Assembly: GCA_028023455.1 (NCBI GenBank)
Contig: JAQFVV010000012.1
Coordinates: 7,166,499 to 7,230,498 of the forward strand
Direction of reading: 5' to 3'
DNA: 64,000 nucleotides
Origin: Epiperipatus broadwayi
Lineage: Eukaryota; Onychophora; Udeonychophora; Euonychophora; Peripatidae
Part shown: positions 45,411 to 57,639 of the stretch, piece by piece
Position numbering within the stretch: position 1 is the stretch's first letter
How the letters are laid out: every line of letters begins with the position of its first letter
Made by a program: the position numbers and the translations under genes
Notes under the pieces: model-generated
Told to the model about the DNA's origin: nothing
Database searches by the model: none
What the model saw: only the letters and a program-made list of their open reading frames with translations

Positions 45411-45693
45411 TTAATTAATATTAGTTTGATTATTGGATAACTCGAGAATAAAATCATGAATCTCTTGCATATCCCTGACCACCGTGCCTAAGGAAATATT
45501 TACTAATGTCGCATCAGATGCGTTGTTTCGTGGATTGTATTGTGGAACCGATAAACGATGTTCGAACTCAGTAACACGGGTGGCTTCGCTACCTCGATGG
45601 TACTGCTGTTCTGTGTGGTGGTCGAGTTCTGCACTATGTTTACGAGTCACACGTTTTCTGACTGTTACAACATTATGTATTATATTCTCTTTT
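45411..45693 (-). CDS. Unrecognised open frame, about 93 codons, no ATG near its start
   Basis: Balanced composition in AT-rich surroundings. The minus frame is open from a TGA at about 45696 to TAA at 45411, with KHSAELDHHTEQQYHRGSEA, then EFEHRLSVPQYNPRNNASDA, then VVRDMQEIHDFILELSNNQ. A hydrophilic N-terminal half is followed by a likely amphipathic helix. The start is GTG in the usual listing; no AUG lies near the N-terminal side. Could be an exon or part of the same unknown element as 44486-44740. The opposite-strand frame 45484-45756 is its shadow. Confidence 0.35.
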
Positions 45694-45779
45694 CTTCATT
45701 CATGGTGTGATCAATATCAAAATAGATATATTCACATTTTAAATCAGAATAGTTAAAATTTCTTTCTGGCATGCATTCA

Positions 45780-46843
45780 GTTATTGATGGATATTGATGC
45801 AGTATTTGGTGCAAACATCACTTTTATCTAAGAACAAAAGTATTGGCTGGCCATTTAATATTTATAAAAACAGGAAATCTAATTTTTTTCATCATATAAA
45901 TTAGAAATCCTAATTATATATATATCAAAAATGTATATTGAAATTATCTATGATTTTTTGTTAAATGTATATGTAAAAATATTGAAAATCTTTACAAAAT
46001 ATACTGGTGGTTCTCTACTTTCATACATTCTATTTGTGTACAATTTGCTATTCATAGACATTTTAAACTTTCGATTTTTATCAATATATATGATAAAATG
46101 CATGTACTTTCATGTAATGATTCTCCCATTCTCATTGACTGTTAATCATTGGTCCTTCCCCATCTCTGATATTAATCACGTCCATTTTCAGCATCACAGG
46201 TTCAGTCAGAACAGAGATGTTTTGAGTTAGCGCGTGTGTTGATAAGTTGTGTCTTGTCAATTCATGTTCAGAATGTGTTCTATCACTTTATGTACTTTTC
46301 TGGTTTGGTGAAAAAATTCACCCTTATTAGTTTATAAACATAAGTGGAAAATGAAAAAATAGTGATGTAATTATGGACAAAAAAAAATCAAGGTCTCATA
46401 ATCTGCATATGATTGATATGAAAATGGGGAATCTTTTGCTTCAATTGATCGATTATATAACTTAAGCCAATTGATAATATGTTCAATCATGAAAATCAAG
46501 AACAAAATTAAGGAATATGTCCAAATTCTTACACTGTCAAGTTAATCTTTATTATGCTTTTAAACTTTTTTAATATTATTTGTCTAGATTTTATATACAT
46601 ATAATTGTGTTGTTTGCGTCTATATACTGTATTTAGCCTCATTTTTTTCTCAATAAAAAAATTTTAGATAAAAAAATATTTTCAAAGTATCAAAATTTAT
46701 TATATATTAAGAATTCTTTAAACTTTTTTTAAAAATAGAAACATAATATTTAGCAGAAATATAAGAAACTCGCTGTCCCAATTTTTACTCATCCCAAGTT
46801 GGGAGTGTATATAACTAATTATTCTTGATTTATGAATTTTAAA

Positions 46844-46845
<2 letters not shown>
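45780..46845. other. AT-rich non-coding DNA
   Basis: No gene recognised. The 45931-46230 frame is hydrophobic low-complexity text. Confidence 0.5.
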
Positions 46846-46847
<2 letters not shown>

Positions 46848-46932
<85 letters not shown>

Positions 46933-46933
46933 T

Positions 46934-46969
<36 letters not shown>
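46848..46969. repeat. (TTA)n followed by (TAA)n microsatellite
   Basis: About 80 bases of TTA repeats run directly into about 40 bases of AAT repeats, so the tract can fold on itself. The poly-I and poly-Y/N open frames here are artefacts. Confidence 0.95.
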
Positions 46970-47998
46970 CTTTTCAGCATATATGTGCTTGAGTGTATCA
47001 AGGTTATTAGATAGAGTGGAGAGTGATGGGTCATCAGAAAGTCTGTGCTCATATACCCTATATATTACATATATAGACACAGGTATAGAATAAGCCTGTG
47101 TTTCAGTTATTACATTGTAGAGATGTCTGCCCATCCTTGCATATGTATTAAATGGATTATGTCCTGTACATGTGGGGTTCAGATTGACTTTAGGTCAACA
47201 TGGGTGTGACAAGAATCTCGGCCTTAGGGTGGCCTTTGAGCATTCCATCATCAGATTTTCAATTGGATGGGAGGTTGAAGAGTTGGAGTGTGTAGTAGAT
47301 TGGAGCCTGTCCATTAAAGTATGAAGATTGTCTATCTTAATATATATCTGGGCACTTATAGTATATATGTGTGGGAGATGATAATCTGGACCAACTGATG
47401 ATTGCTGGTTTAGCATGAAATACGTATATTAGTGATTATTTATCTTTTCAGCATATATGTGCTTGAGTGTATCAAGGTTATTAGATAGAGTGGAGAGTGA
47501 TGGGTCATCAGAAAGTCTGTGCTCATATACCCTATATATTACATATATAGACACAGGTATAGAATAAGCCTGTATTTCATTTATTACATTGTAGAGATGT
47601 CTGCCCATCCTTGCATATGTATTAAATGGATTATGTCCTGTACATGTGGGGTTCAGATTGACTTTAGGTCAACATGGGTGTTACAAGAATCTCTGCCTCA
47701 GGGTGGCCTTTGAGCATTCCATCATCAGATTTTCAATTGGATGGAAGGTTGAAGAGTTGGAGTGTGTAGTAGATTGGAGCCTGTCCATTAAAGTACGAAG
47801 ATTGTCTATCTTAATATATATCTGAGCACTTATAGTATATATGTGTGGGAGATGATAATCTGGACCAACTGATGATTGCTGGTTTAGCATGAAATACGTA
47901 TATTGGTGATTATTTATCTTTTCAGCATTTATATGCTTGAGTGTATCAGGGTTATTAGATAGAGTGGAGAGTGATGGGTCATCTGAAAGTCTGCTCAT
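46970..47998. repeat. 474-bp tandem repeat, 2.2 copies, open over long stretches on minus strand
   Basis: CTTTTCAGCAT starts copies at 46970, 47444 and 47918, exactly 474 bp apart (158 codons). On the minus strand one frame is kept in all copies, with only about three stops per unit. It has YHLPHIYTISAQIYIKIDNL, then LMDRLQSTTHSNSST, then NPFNTYARMGRHLYNVI, then EHRLSDDPSLSTLSNN. In the third copy one of the stops is a CAA codon. No known domain. Either a decayed repeat-protein gene or a satellite-like repeat that is open by chance. Confidence 0.85.
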
Positions 47999-48000
47999 AT

Positions 48001-48040
48001 ACCCGCCGCCGCCACCACCTCCCCCTTTTCCTCCTCCTCC
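48001..48040. repeat. (CCG)n(CCT)n pyrimidine/GC-rich tract
   Basis: CCGCCGCCGCCACCACCTCC followed by CCTCCTCCTCC, the most GC-rich spot in the window, at the end of the 474-bp array and at the start of a MITE. Confidence 0.9.
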
Positions 48041-48486
48041 TTTGGCAGAGTGCCTTAAAAATGCTTACGATAGCCAATCAGATGTAATAATGAATGCATA
48101 GGAAACTCAAGTCAAAACACAAAGGTTTCAGCCTTTCACATTATTTTTATATCATTTGCTTGCGCTTAATAAATTAATATATTTACATTTGTTACTATCA
48201 ATTCATTGGATTTGAAAATTACTTCGTAGTAAATGGAAAGATTTCACGTTTATTTATATATAATATTTAGTGAATTAAATGTGAAGATGTTTAAAGTTCA
48301 TGCTCTCATTTCAAAATGCTTAAGACTGGCTTATTTATATATAAATTTAAGTAGAGAGGAAGTTGGGAACCATTTTTTTTCTCGTAAAATCGCTGCCTTA
48401 TGTTTTGACTTGAGAGTTTTCTATGCAGTCATTATTACATCTGATTGGCTGTCATATAAGCATTTTTAAGGCACTTCTGTCAAAAG
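48041..48486. mobile_element. MITE with about 85-bp inverted ends
   Basis: Left end TTGGCAGAGTGCCTTAAAAA at 48042, right end its complement with small changes (TTTTTAAGGCACTTCTGTCAA, to 48484). Further in, AGCCAATCAGATGTAATAATG pairs with CATTATTACATCTGATTGGCT. About 445 bp. The 48233-48469 open frame lies inside and has no known motif. Confidence 0.75.
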
Positions 48487-48502
48487 TTTCAGACTTTCAC
48501 GT

Positions 48503-49160
48503 TATTATGATCACTAATTATATATACTCTCTCTTCATTATTACATCTTAATTTTCCATACTTTATTCCATTCCCTCTTTCTTTACTAATACATAATCTG
48601 TTGTGTGGAATATATTGTTTCTAGACCATGTGTATTGTCCCTCATAAATTTTTGATAAATTCACAATGCTAAAATTCACTCTCTGACAAAGATTCTTCAA
48701 AAGCTGTGCATTTTTATTACCTACATCATCAATTTTTTAAATATGCCCATTCATATCCCCTATAATCATTATTCACTTCCCTATTTCTTTGAAACTCTAT
48801 ATATCCTTAACTAGGCATTCATATATGCTACTGTTCCACTCCATTATAATTTGACTATCTGCAATGGCTATATACATTATAGCCACCATCCATTCTTGTC
48901 TTCTAATCTTATCTCAAACCACAAATGTTCTTGACATTTAACAATAAATATTTTTTTAAATATAATTCCTATACCATTACCTCTTTTTTAAAAATTTATA
49001 CCCTGCTACAACAAGTCTTCCAGAATAGGTTCTTCTTCTTAGATGTATTTCCACTACTGCTAATAGATCAAGCTCTTCATTTCTAATTGCTTTGTTTAAT
49101 TCTAGTCACTTCTCTGGTCTCCTACCACCTTGCATATTCAAATACCCAATTTTAACAATT
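48503..49160 (-). pseudogene. LINE AP-endonuclease domain (ORF2 start), degenerate
   Basis: The minus-strand text follows the order of APE-type LINE endonucleases. IGYLNMQGG and EK block at about 49155-49120; LDLLAVVEIHLRRR at 49090-49040 (catalytic Glu block); IIGDMNGHI near 48768-48740; NKNAQLLKNLC, then YEGQYTWSRNN and TDYVLV near 48700-48590; and IISDHNN at 48524-48503 (catalytic SDH block). Four of the standard blocks are readable in order. Stops and shifts break it. It ends right after the SDH block, where the MITE at 48041-48486 begins, so no RT follows here. Confidence 0.8.
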
Positions 49161-49409
49161 TTTTCTTTCCTAATTACTCTTTTATAAATTCTTTTGACTC
49201 TTTTTTTTTCTATTACATTTATAAATAACTTGCTTACCATTAATTTTACAGACCCATTCCCTCTCCACATCTACATTTATATCTAAATCAGCTACCCTTT
49301 GATTATTTCTTACATCTTGTCCATTCTTCTTTCTGATAACACTGCCACTTAAAACCCCATCCTCCTTTATAAGTTTCCCAAATTATATTCTTTATAAATC
49401 AAACTTCCT

Positions 49410-49860
49410 AAAACTTCATTTCCTTGTTTTTCTAAATGCAATCCATCTTTACTATATATAACTCTCTTTTCAATAAAAAAATCCCACACATGATATCATT
49501 TTTCTCACACATTTTTTGCAATCTTTCATTTATAGAACATGCCCTATCTAACATATCTCTTGTTAAATATTGGTAATCCAACTATTCCTACTCTTCCTTT
49601 AATCATACTCAAATTCCTGATCAATTCTGTGTACTAATCCATTACTCTCTGATGCTTAACAAATTACTAGTCCCTACCATAACATACACATCTCTACTCC
49701 CTTTCTTCTTTACTTTATCTGTATCTTGCCTAATTTTAGGTCCAGGCAAACATACTCCTATGTATCTTTTTATTTTCCTTTGCAATTATACCTCTGCATT
49801 CTCCAATGAGTGAATCTCCTATTAATACTGTTTCATAGTTTACTTTTTCTGTTTCATCTG
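49410..49860 (-). pseudogene. LINE ORF1 SGNH-hydrolase (esterase) domain, degenerate
   Basis: Minus strand: NYETVLIGDSLIGEC (49850-49805, block I with GDS), VYVMVGTSNLL (49695-49660, GTN block with Ser for Asn side change), ACSINERLQKMCEKN near 49545-49495, and YSKDGLHLEKQGNEVLGSL (49470-49405, block V DG.H). This is the SGNH layout found in ORF1 of some CR1-group LINEs. Located between the PHD-like part and the endonuclease, in the same orientation. Frameshifts present. A host GDSL enzyme is unlikely given the neighbours. Confidence 0.7.
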
Positions 49861-49989
49861 TAACGTTCTCTACTATCTTCTGGACTTACTTATCTATTTC
49901 TTCCTTATTATTCCTACTCAATAATTCCTTCACCTGCTTACACTACATCTCTAACAATTTTAATATTTTGCTTCTACATTCTTTACCTC

Positions 49990-50340
49990 TTAGTCCATCT
50001 TACTTATTCTCTGACTAACCATCTCCTTTTCACTACTAATTTTTCCACCCATATCTCCTGTCCATCCACTAAAAACATACTCTATCCTATCTTCCTCAAT
50101 TACATTTTTCTCCATTTCTCCTGACTTTCTCTTTAAACTATCTACACTTAGAAAACACTTTTTCACATCTTTTATCATATTTACACATTGTCTACATAAC
50201 CATAAACCTGTTACATCCTTCCTAGTCTCATTTAAATATTTCAAGTGATAAACCTCATCACGTACAGTACACTAACACAACATGCCTAATTTCTTTCCGA
50301 CCATTATATATGCATTGTGGAATACAAATATATTCCATAT
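49990..50340 (-). pseudogene. LINE ORF1 PHD-like zinc finger and linker
   Basis: The open frame 50244-49990 starts MKYLNETRKDV and has GLWLCRQCVNM, matching the W.C..C end of a PHD finger. Just upstream a second frame has CIPQCIYNGRK and an H-L-K/C stretch, which would be its first half. The rest is charged linker (KRKSGEMEKNVIEEDRIEYV). PHD plus esterase plus AP-endonuclease in this order is the known layout of some CR1-type LINEs. The finger is split by a frameshift, so it is non-functional. Confidence 0.5.
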
Positions 50341-50344
50341 CCCT

Positions 50345-50600
50345 TATACTTCCTTTCCTACTCTTCAAACTCCTTTGCATGGAAGGATAAAAGCTTTACT
50401 TTCTTTTAATGATGATCGATCGATAACCACATGTTTTCCAACCGTAGGCCTCCAAAACATCTTTTTTCTCAAATAAATCACTCCCTTTCTTAAATTAAAA
50501 AACTTCTTTAGTAGCAAACTTAGTAAAAAGCCAATTAATCTTACATACAACTTAGTTATAAAATATTCTTATATTAACGCACATTCAACAAAATAGTTTT
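50345..50600 (-). other. Probable LINE 5' part, unclear
   Basis: The minus-strand frame 50550-50365 has no known motif. It lies upstream of the PHD-like part and may be the N-terminus of ORF1 or the 5' UTR. Confidence 0.3.
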
Positions 50601-53600
50601 TTTTTACTTCTATATTTAAAATGGCAAATGATTCTCAATCTTTCCAAATCAATTATATCTATTTCTCCTGATCACAATTTACTTTCGTATATTGCAGATA
50701 AATCTCCAGGTGCCGTCCAGTTACAGACTGGAGTATCAACATAAGATTTTAAAATACATAAAGCACTTGAGTCTCTGACTAACCCAAAGAGCAAGAAAGT
50801 GACATGACTCCAGCTGTCAGATATTTTAAACATACATATATAATTGACACAATTTTATCTTAATTATTATTGTATGGAGAGAGAATCAAGTCAAATTAAC
50901 AATTTAAACATGTTTATTTACATAAACATATAACAGCAATCAAAAATAAACACTAAATTACACTAGTTATTGAGTTACTTAGTATAGATCAACTTATTTC
51001 TAAACAAGGGATCAGAATTCCATTATTTTTATTTAAATAAAAGTTTGTAAAGAGAATAAAATCTAGACATTAAGTTATATATATATTCTAACCTTAATTG
51101 ATGTGTATGTGTCACTTCCAAAGAAATATAATGTTAAGTAAAATGGGTCTAGCTCAGTTAACGATTACGTTTGTTTAAATGCAAATAATTGATAAATAAA
51201 ATATTCTGCATTAATATTAAATGTTCTACTAGCTCAAATTAATAAAAGTAATGATAAGGTTCAGTTTATCAAATAAATAAATAACTATTTATTCAATCAT
51301 GAGACTTGGAAGTGAGATACAGATGACAAGAAAGATTACATTGAGCCAATATCCTACATGATACTACCTCAATGGCATAAGAACACTATCCCCCCTATTA
51401 CTATCTTGAATAAATAAATTTATAGCATTCTTACGACTTTAATAATACCTAATCATTAAGATTAAATTAATAATTAAATCATAATTCTTTATCTACAATA
51501 ATTTAGCTAAATAAAATCTCAGGTTCATAAAACTACTTTAAGTTAATCAAGGGATTTAATGTCATACTTTACCACACCTAACTAATAATAATAATAAATA
51601 ATATTCTTCATTGTATGATCTAATTTCACATATCTTTTCATCCACTATAATTCTTATTCGCTATAATAATAATAAGGAAATAATACAATATAATCTTTTA
51701 TCTTTCATGTAATAACGTAATAAATATGTGGTAGTATCTTATAATCTAAAAAAAATATGTGTGGCAACGGATAGCATTTATAATTCGATGTGCTATTATA
51801 ATAATCAGTTTATGACCATAAAGATAATGTAAAGTGTAATTTCTTAAATAAATAAATTCCAAGAAAATATTAGAATTCTTAATAATAATACTTTATTTAT
51901 TTCTGTGCAAAATGTTATGTTTGATTCAATTATTCTGTGTTTGCTATGCATTATAATGGGAAAGAAAATAATCTGAACACACAAGTTTTGAAAAACAAAT
52001 TTAACAAAGTTTTATTTATAACAAATAAAATAAAACAACAATATATTTATATTATTTACAATTGGTATACTAAACTTGCACCATTATACATCTCTTATTA
52101 ATTGTAATTACTAAAACAATAGATAATCTATTTAAGTCTTCACTCTAACTTAAAATAAATAAATAATAATAATACAATTTTTACTATCTCTTTGTTATCA
52201 AATTTTACGATGAAGTTATATTTATTCTAACATATTATATCTTTAAATATTATTACAATATGCTTCCTTTAAAAACATACATTGAAGCATAGAACGGAAA
52301 ACACAAAAAATAATATCGAGTATGGATCTTTTTACTAAATAATTTTCAATTTTTCAATGTTATGAATACTATACATAAAATATCTACTGTTAATTTATTA
52401 ATACAATATGTGGACATTGTTGCTAACCATACTATGATTATTATACCCAATATATCCTACTTAATATTACTTTAATACAGAATAGCTGCAATTATTGATG
52501 TACCTTTTATTATTTAAATAAATACAAAATTGTACCTATGCTTATTTTTTTACTGTTTTGTGTTATTATATTATATATCTTGAAAAATATGCAATACTTA
52601 TAAAATAAATAAAATATTTGAAGTTATTTAATATTTCAGAGCAACTTTGCTTTATTCGTTTATTCATGAAATTTATTTTATTTCCAAAATAAATATAGAA
52701 CATATTCTATGATTCTACTATTTAAGACCTGTAGAGGTCCCTACTTTCGAATTTTTCAGATGCTTATTCCTAAGATTACAGCCTTAGTAAATATTACTCC
52801 TCTTATAAGTAAATGAATCTATCTTATTCATTCAATAACATTTCTTAAATTCTAAATTATTTATTATTTCTTTACAAAATATACAATACTGTGCGATGTA
52901 ATTACTTTGGAAAATCGAGATAGCGAATAGATGTGTAGGCCTAGGGAAGAAAACTAGAGTTTTACTCGTAGTACATATTAGATAAAATACCATAGCACAG
53001 TGTATCTATAAAATATAGAGGCATGACCTATTTGTCTAATGTCCTCCGCTACTAACAATGATGTCAAAGCTATTCCTTCAGCTTTATTGAAACATCAATA
53101 CTTAAAGAAAATAGACACTGCCCACAAACAAAATATACCAGCTACAGGACTTTGTTAACTGTACTGTATACTTAATAAGATTACAGAAATTTTTTTCTGA
53201 TTCCCCTAATACATCCTACATTAATATCATCTCTTTGGTTTCATGTTCTTCAGATTACTCCCAAGTCACTAATCAACATTTCCTTATAGATTTATCAAAT
53301 CTTACACCGACAAATGAAAACTAACTCACATATTCAAAATAATAAATAAAATTCAATCGTAATTAAAATGATCTTACTAATCTACAAGAAAAGTTTGCTT
53401 CATTTTCCTATCCCATATTCTTAAACAACATGCAAAATAATCATTATCTATACTTTAAATATCTAATAATATTAAAGTTTTTTGTAAAAGAATCATATAA
53501 CTATTCATCATCATGTTGCGTTATATTAATAATATGAAATTAAAGTATGCATATTCCTAGAATATATAAATTCTAATCTTATAATTTAAATGTGTTGTAC

Positions 53601-54000
53601 AAGTGCATTCACATACAACTTAACATTTATACTTCAATATAATATAATTCATTGATAATCTGCAAAAGAAAAAAAATACATCATAAAACATATCAATATT
53701 CACAACTATTACCTAAGTGATATCAACTTGTAATCACGTATGACATCTTCATGCCCATCAATTAAATAAAACATTGCATATATGATATCCATCCATACTT
53801 CCACACTTTAAAATATTAACTTATTTAAAATATCAAACTATTTACTATAAGATTATAATATCATTAGTACTAAATTAATATTCATGTTCCTACTCTTCTA
53901 ATTAAAATAATATTACACTTAAAAAAGAAAGTTAATAAAATAAATCAAGACAATAATTACGTATGTCTTCATATATCTTCAATTGACGAATATTCTTTAT
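50600..54000. other. Long AT-rich non-coding stretch
   Basis: No gene, RNA gene or clear element seen over 3.4 kb. Many AATAAATAAAT-type words. Extreme AT content throughout. Confidence 0.55.
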
Positions 54001-55240
54001 AAAATTCAAATGTTTTTTTTTTTTCCTGGAGAGTTTTCTTTTTTAAAATTTTTTCTCTCAAAGAGCATTTAAAACTCCCGACTATTGCTAAGTTCTCTTG
54101 CTTAACAACAAACAACTGCCCCCAAACTTGGCACATGCGCTATAAACTTCTTCTTGTGCGATGAACAAAGTTAAAAAAAAAAAAGAATGATAAAAATAAG
54201 ACGACGTTTGAAAATCTTGGAAAAGTAATAAAAATAATCATCTGTTCTGGAAAAGTTTATAGAATAATAGTTTATAGTTTCTATTATCCAGAACAATGAT
54301 TATTAAAATAATAATAAAATCATAATATTGAAAAATAATAACTTGAAGCTTCTATTCCATAAGATCCTGTATCGGCTTGGTGGTGCATCTTGTCCCGTCA
54401 ATTTGAATACGGACGATCCGGAAAAAACTTTTTGCACTATTTTTAAAAATATTTCCATGGACTCAATAATTTCTGGTCACACATAAATTCATTATGTTTA
54501 GGTTTATATGTCAGGATAATTTACCATTTTTTTAAATCCAAGTATAGCTATTTTTTTATTATGGTACAAATTATCGGTTTTTTTAAATAAATTCTAACAA
54601 ATGCGTATAACCTTATATAATTCAGGTTTTATTACATACGCTCCAGAATATCCATTTAAAAATTATTTGTAACAGTTTTTCCTTTAAAATATTCACAATG
54701 TTTTTCTTCAAAAAGGATAAAACATTTATCTCTATAGCATTATTTTTCCATAAAAAATTATAAATTTGTTGTATTACTTGTCAGTCTTGAATACGACTAT
54801 CTTGCTATTATAAAAAAAATGCGTTGTTCACTTTAATTTACAAGTAGCTTTTCTGTTAGGCTTTCTGCATAATGTTGAATATAATTCTTTGCTTTCTAAA
54901 ATAGTTTTCTTCGTTAATATCACTAATATTATATTAACAATTATTCTTATTTTTAAAATTTTTTTAATTAAGCATGTATCACTTATTGGCATTTCCATAT
55001 TTTTACTGCTAAATCGTATTAAGCTTTGATGAAAATCCTGGTAAAGGGAACTTTAAATTAGCACTGCATTCTTTTAATAAAACTTATTAAAATTTATTTA
55101 TACTATGCTCACTTTGTAAATACTTAAAAATTAATATCCTATCAGGTTGCAAAATATATTATACGAGAGCACTAAATTGACTAAAATAAAAAAATTAAAG
55201 AAATATAACTTTAGAAAATTACTATCACACCAACCCTAGA
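54000..55240. other. AT-rich DNA with a hairpin and two GC-richer patches
   Basis: Inverted repeat at 54226-54305 (AATCATCTGTTCTGGA and TCCAGAACAATGATTATT, with TTTATAG..CTATTAT inside). GC-richer patches at 54110-54165 and 54360-54425 carry CpG words but no recognised gene. Confidence 0.5.
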
Positions 55241-55300
55241 ATCAGCTGTGCAACAGTATTTATACCCTGCAAAATACCTCATCTTATTGGTGGATTTTTG
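55240..55300 (-). promoter_or_regulatory. Promoter-like CCAAT and TATA arrangement
   Basis: On the minus strand: CACCAATAAGATG, then 15 bases on GGGTATAAATACTG, then about 20 bases on a GC-richer CTAGGGTTGGTG. Spacing fits a TATA promoter. Nothing recognisable is encoded downstream, so this may be an LTR promoter or a chance match. Confidence 0.3.
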
Positions 55301-56215
55301 CTTTTCATCTAATACTTAATTTGCATATTACTACAGTATCATACAATTAAATTTACAAAAATAAAATATGACTCATAATTTTAAAATATTACTGAAAATA
55401 TTAATCTTAACTCAATTATTATACTTTACTAAAACTAATTAAACATTTTAAAATGACTTTTAAAAACCATATTTTATCAGTTTATTCTACCTTTTATATT
55501 TAGTATATCTATTTTATTTTAAAACAAAATATTTAATTTTTTAATAGCTGTATTCGTTTTATAATATTATTTAAAACATGTTATAATGACTGATTTAATA
55601 TTTGCTTTTGTGATAGGTAACTAAATATATCCAATTCTATAATGCAATTTTAAAAATATTTTGAGCTTTGTTAATACAAATACTAGTAAGCATATGTGCA
55701 TGACTGTATTATGCAGGTCACATGACTGATAGCTGAGACAGATTGTATCCAAATTTCTGTCTGAAAATTAAATGATAAATTGCAACAATTATTATATTAA
55801 ATAAATAATACAATAATATAAAATTTGGAATAATAATTTGGAAAATATAGAATTAAATATAATTTTTCCTAACATAAAGCTTACTTTTAGAATATATAAT
55901 ATTAATTATAATTATTAAATATAATTTATACTTTTAAAATATAGCATTTATTTAATTACCAATTTTAACTATTAAAATTCAACTTTTATAACACATTTTA
56001 AACATTTATTGCTGCATTATTTATTATGGCCAGCTTTTCCAACCATATGTAATTAGTATTTTTAGCTTTATTTAATTGTCTTGGGGTTATATATCATAAT
56101 TTTAGGCATTACATATTTTTATTTAGCTTTAAATTGTACTTCCAAAATAATATCAATACAATATAACTATTACACAAAGAGAACATATCCTAAATTTAAT
56201 TTTTTTTAGTAATTT
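55300..56215. other. AT-rich non-coding DNA
   Basis: Nothing recognised. Confidence 0.55.
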
Positions 56216-56295
56216 GCTGTGATGAGCTAATTCTGACCTATAGAAAAGGGCACAATATATTTACCTAGGTTTTGTTGTGGCTTTTTCTGGAGTGA

Positions 56296-56529
56296 TCATT
56301 CACACATTCTTGAGAGTTGATTAAGTTCATGGCTAGCATTCTCAGCTTCTTTTAACAGGTTGTCACTTCTTTCAGAGTAATATGTATCTTGAAACTTGCT
56401 CACTAGTAATTTTCTATAATGATGGGTAGTATCTCGGCAATGATGATCAAGATTATTACATTTCAGGCAATCGAATGTGGAAGAACTGGGCATTAGACAC
56501 CAAATGATTACCCTTTCTGAACTTAGCAA
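56296..56529 (-). CDS. Short ORF with B-box-like zinc-binding pattern
   Basis: 77 codons from ATG to TGA. Residues 19-35 read FDCLKCNNLDHHCRDTTHH, a C..C......C..T..HH pattern close to the second half of a TRIM-type B-box (one expected Cys is Thr). The rest is helical and charged (SERSDNLLKEAENASHELNQL), as the start of a coiled coil would be. In TRIM proteins a B-box is followed by a coiled coil. Codon use is ordinary and GC is above the surroundings. It may be an exon, a gene fragment or a mobile-element piece; no splice sites stand out. Confidence 0.4.
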   Translation of the reverse strand: MLSSERVIIWCLMPSSSTFDCLKCNNLDHHCRDTTHHYRKLLVSKFQDTYYSERSDNLLKEAENASHELNQLSRMCE

Positions 56530-56539
56530 TGCATGGTAA

Positions 56540-57600
56540 TGTTAAGATATTCACATAAATAGCTGTACATTTCTGATAAATGAACTGGTTGTTTCGATGA
56601 AAGAATCAGCAAGATTAATAGAATGAATAATAGCGTATTACTTTTAATATCAGCAAACTGAAAATAAAGCAGATTAAAATGACAACCAACTTTTAACAGC
56701 ACAACTTAGCAGATTCAGCAGACTGAATACAATAGAAATTTAGTAGCTTTTATATCCTTGACAAACTCATTGTCTAAGGTCAGCCATGTCATTAATTTTA
56801 AATTCTTTTTGTAATTAGTTAATTATCTTGTTTTTCTTCATAATTATAACATTACTTATAAAATATTATCTAACCAGTGGGAAATATTTCTGATTCCCAG
56901 TACAACATAATTCCCTCCTGATTAAATAATTTACAAAATAATTTTGATCTCTAATTAGATCTTAATTTTTTTTAATTAAACAGTTTTCGATAATAATTTT
57001 GTACAATCATTTACCTTATTCTTTAAAAAGTCACAATTTAGTTTCTTTTTCTTTTTTACTTAAAGGAACAGATAAGCTATCTTTTGAATAGTAAATCAAA
57101 AATTTCTTACATTACAATATTCTTTAATTATATTTTTCCTTTTGCTAAAATATCGTTTCTTATTAATTTGAGATTAGGATACCTTTTGTTTATTTCATAA
57201 TAGACTTACTATTTTAAAAATATCTTTATTTTTATTAAACAAGTCCTTTTTTATTTATTATAAAATATATATACTACTGTTTTTCTGAATATTTTTAAAT
57301 GTTTTGTGTAACACTTTTATTTATGTATATGCCACATCTCACACCTTCCAATTGAGGAGTAAAATTGCATCAATTTTTTCACTTGGCCATTGATCAATTT
57401 TAATTCTAAATGTATTTTTGAACTAAAAAAAAAAATTATACTTTTCTTAAAGATAGGTATCATGACGAGCGACATTTACAACGAGTAAGTACTTTAAGAG
57501 AGGTATCCAATTTAAGAACTTTGCCTACATATGCAGATCAATTCTGTGTTATTAAACCACATTTAATTTCTTGTGAAAGTCATGATTTCAGCATAGACTA
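56540..57600. other. AT-rich non-coding DNA
   Basis: Nothing recognised. Confidence 0.55.
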
Positions 57601-57639
57601 AATTTTGCCGAATATGGGTGGAAAATGTGAGCTTGGAAT

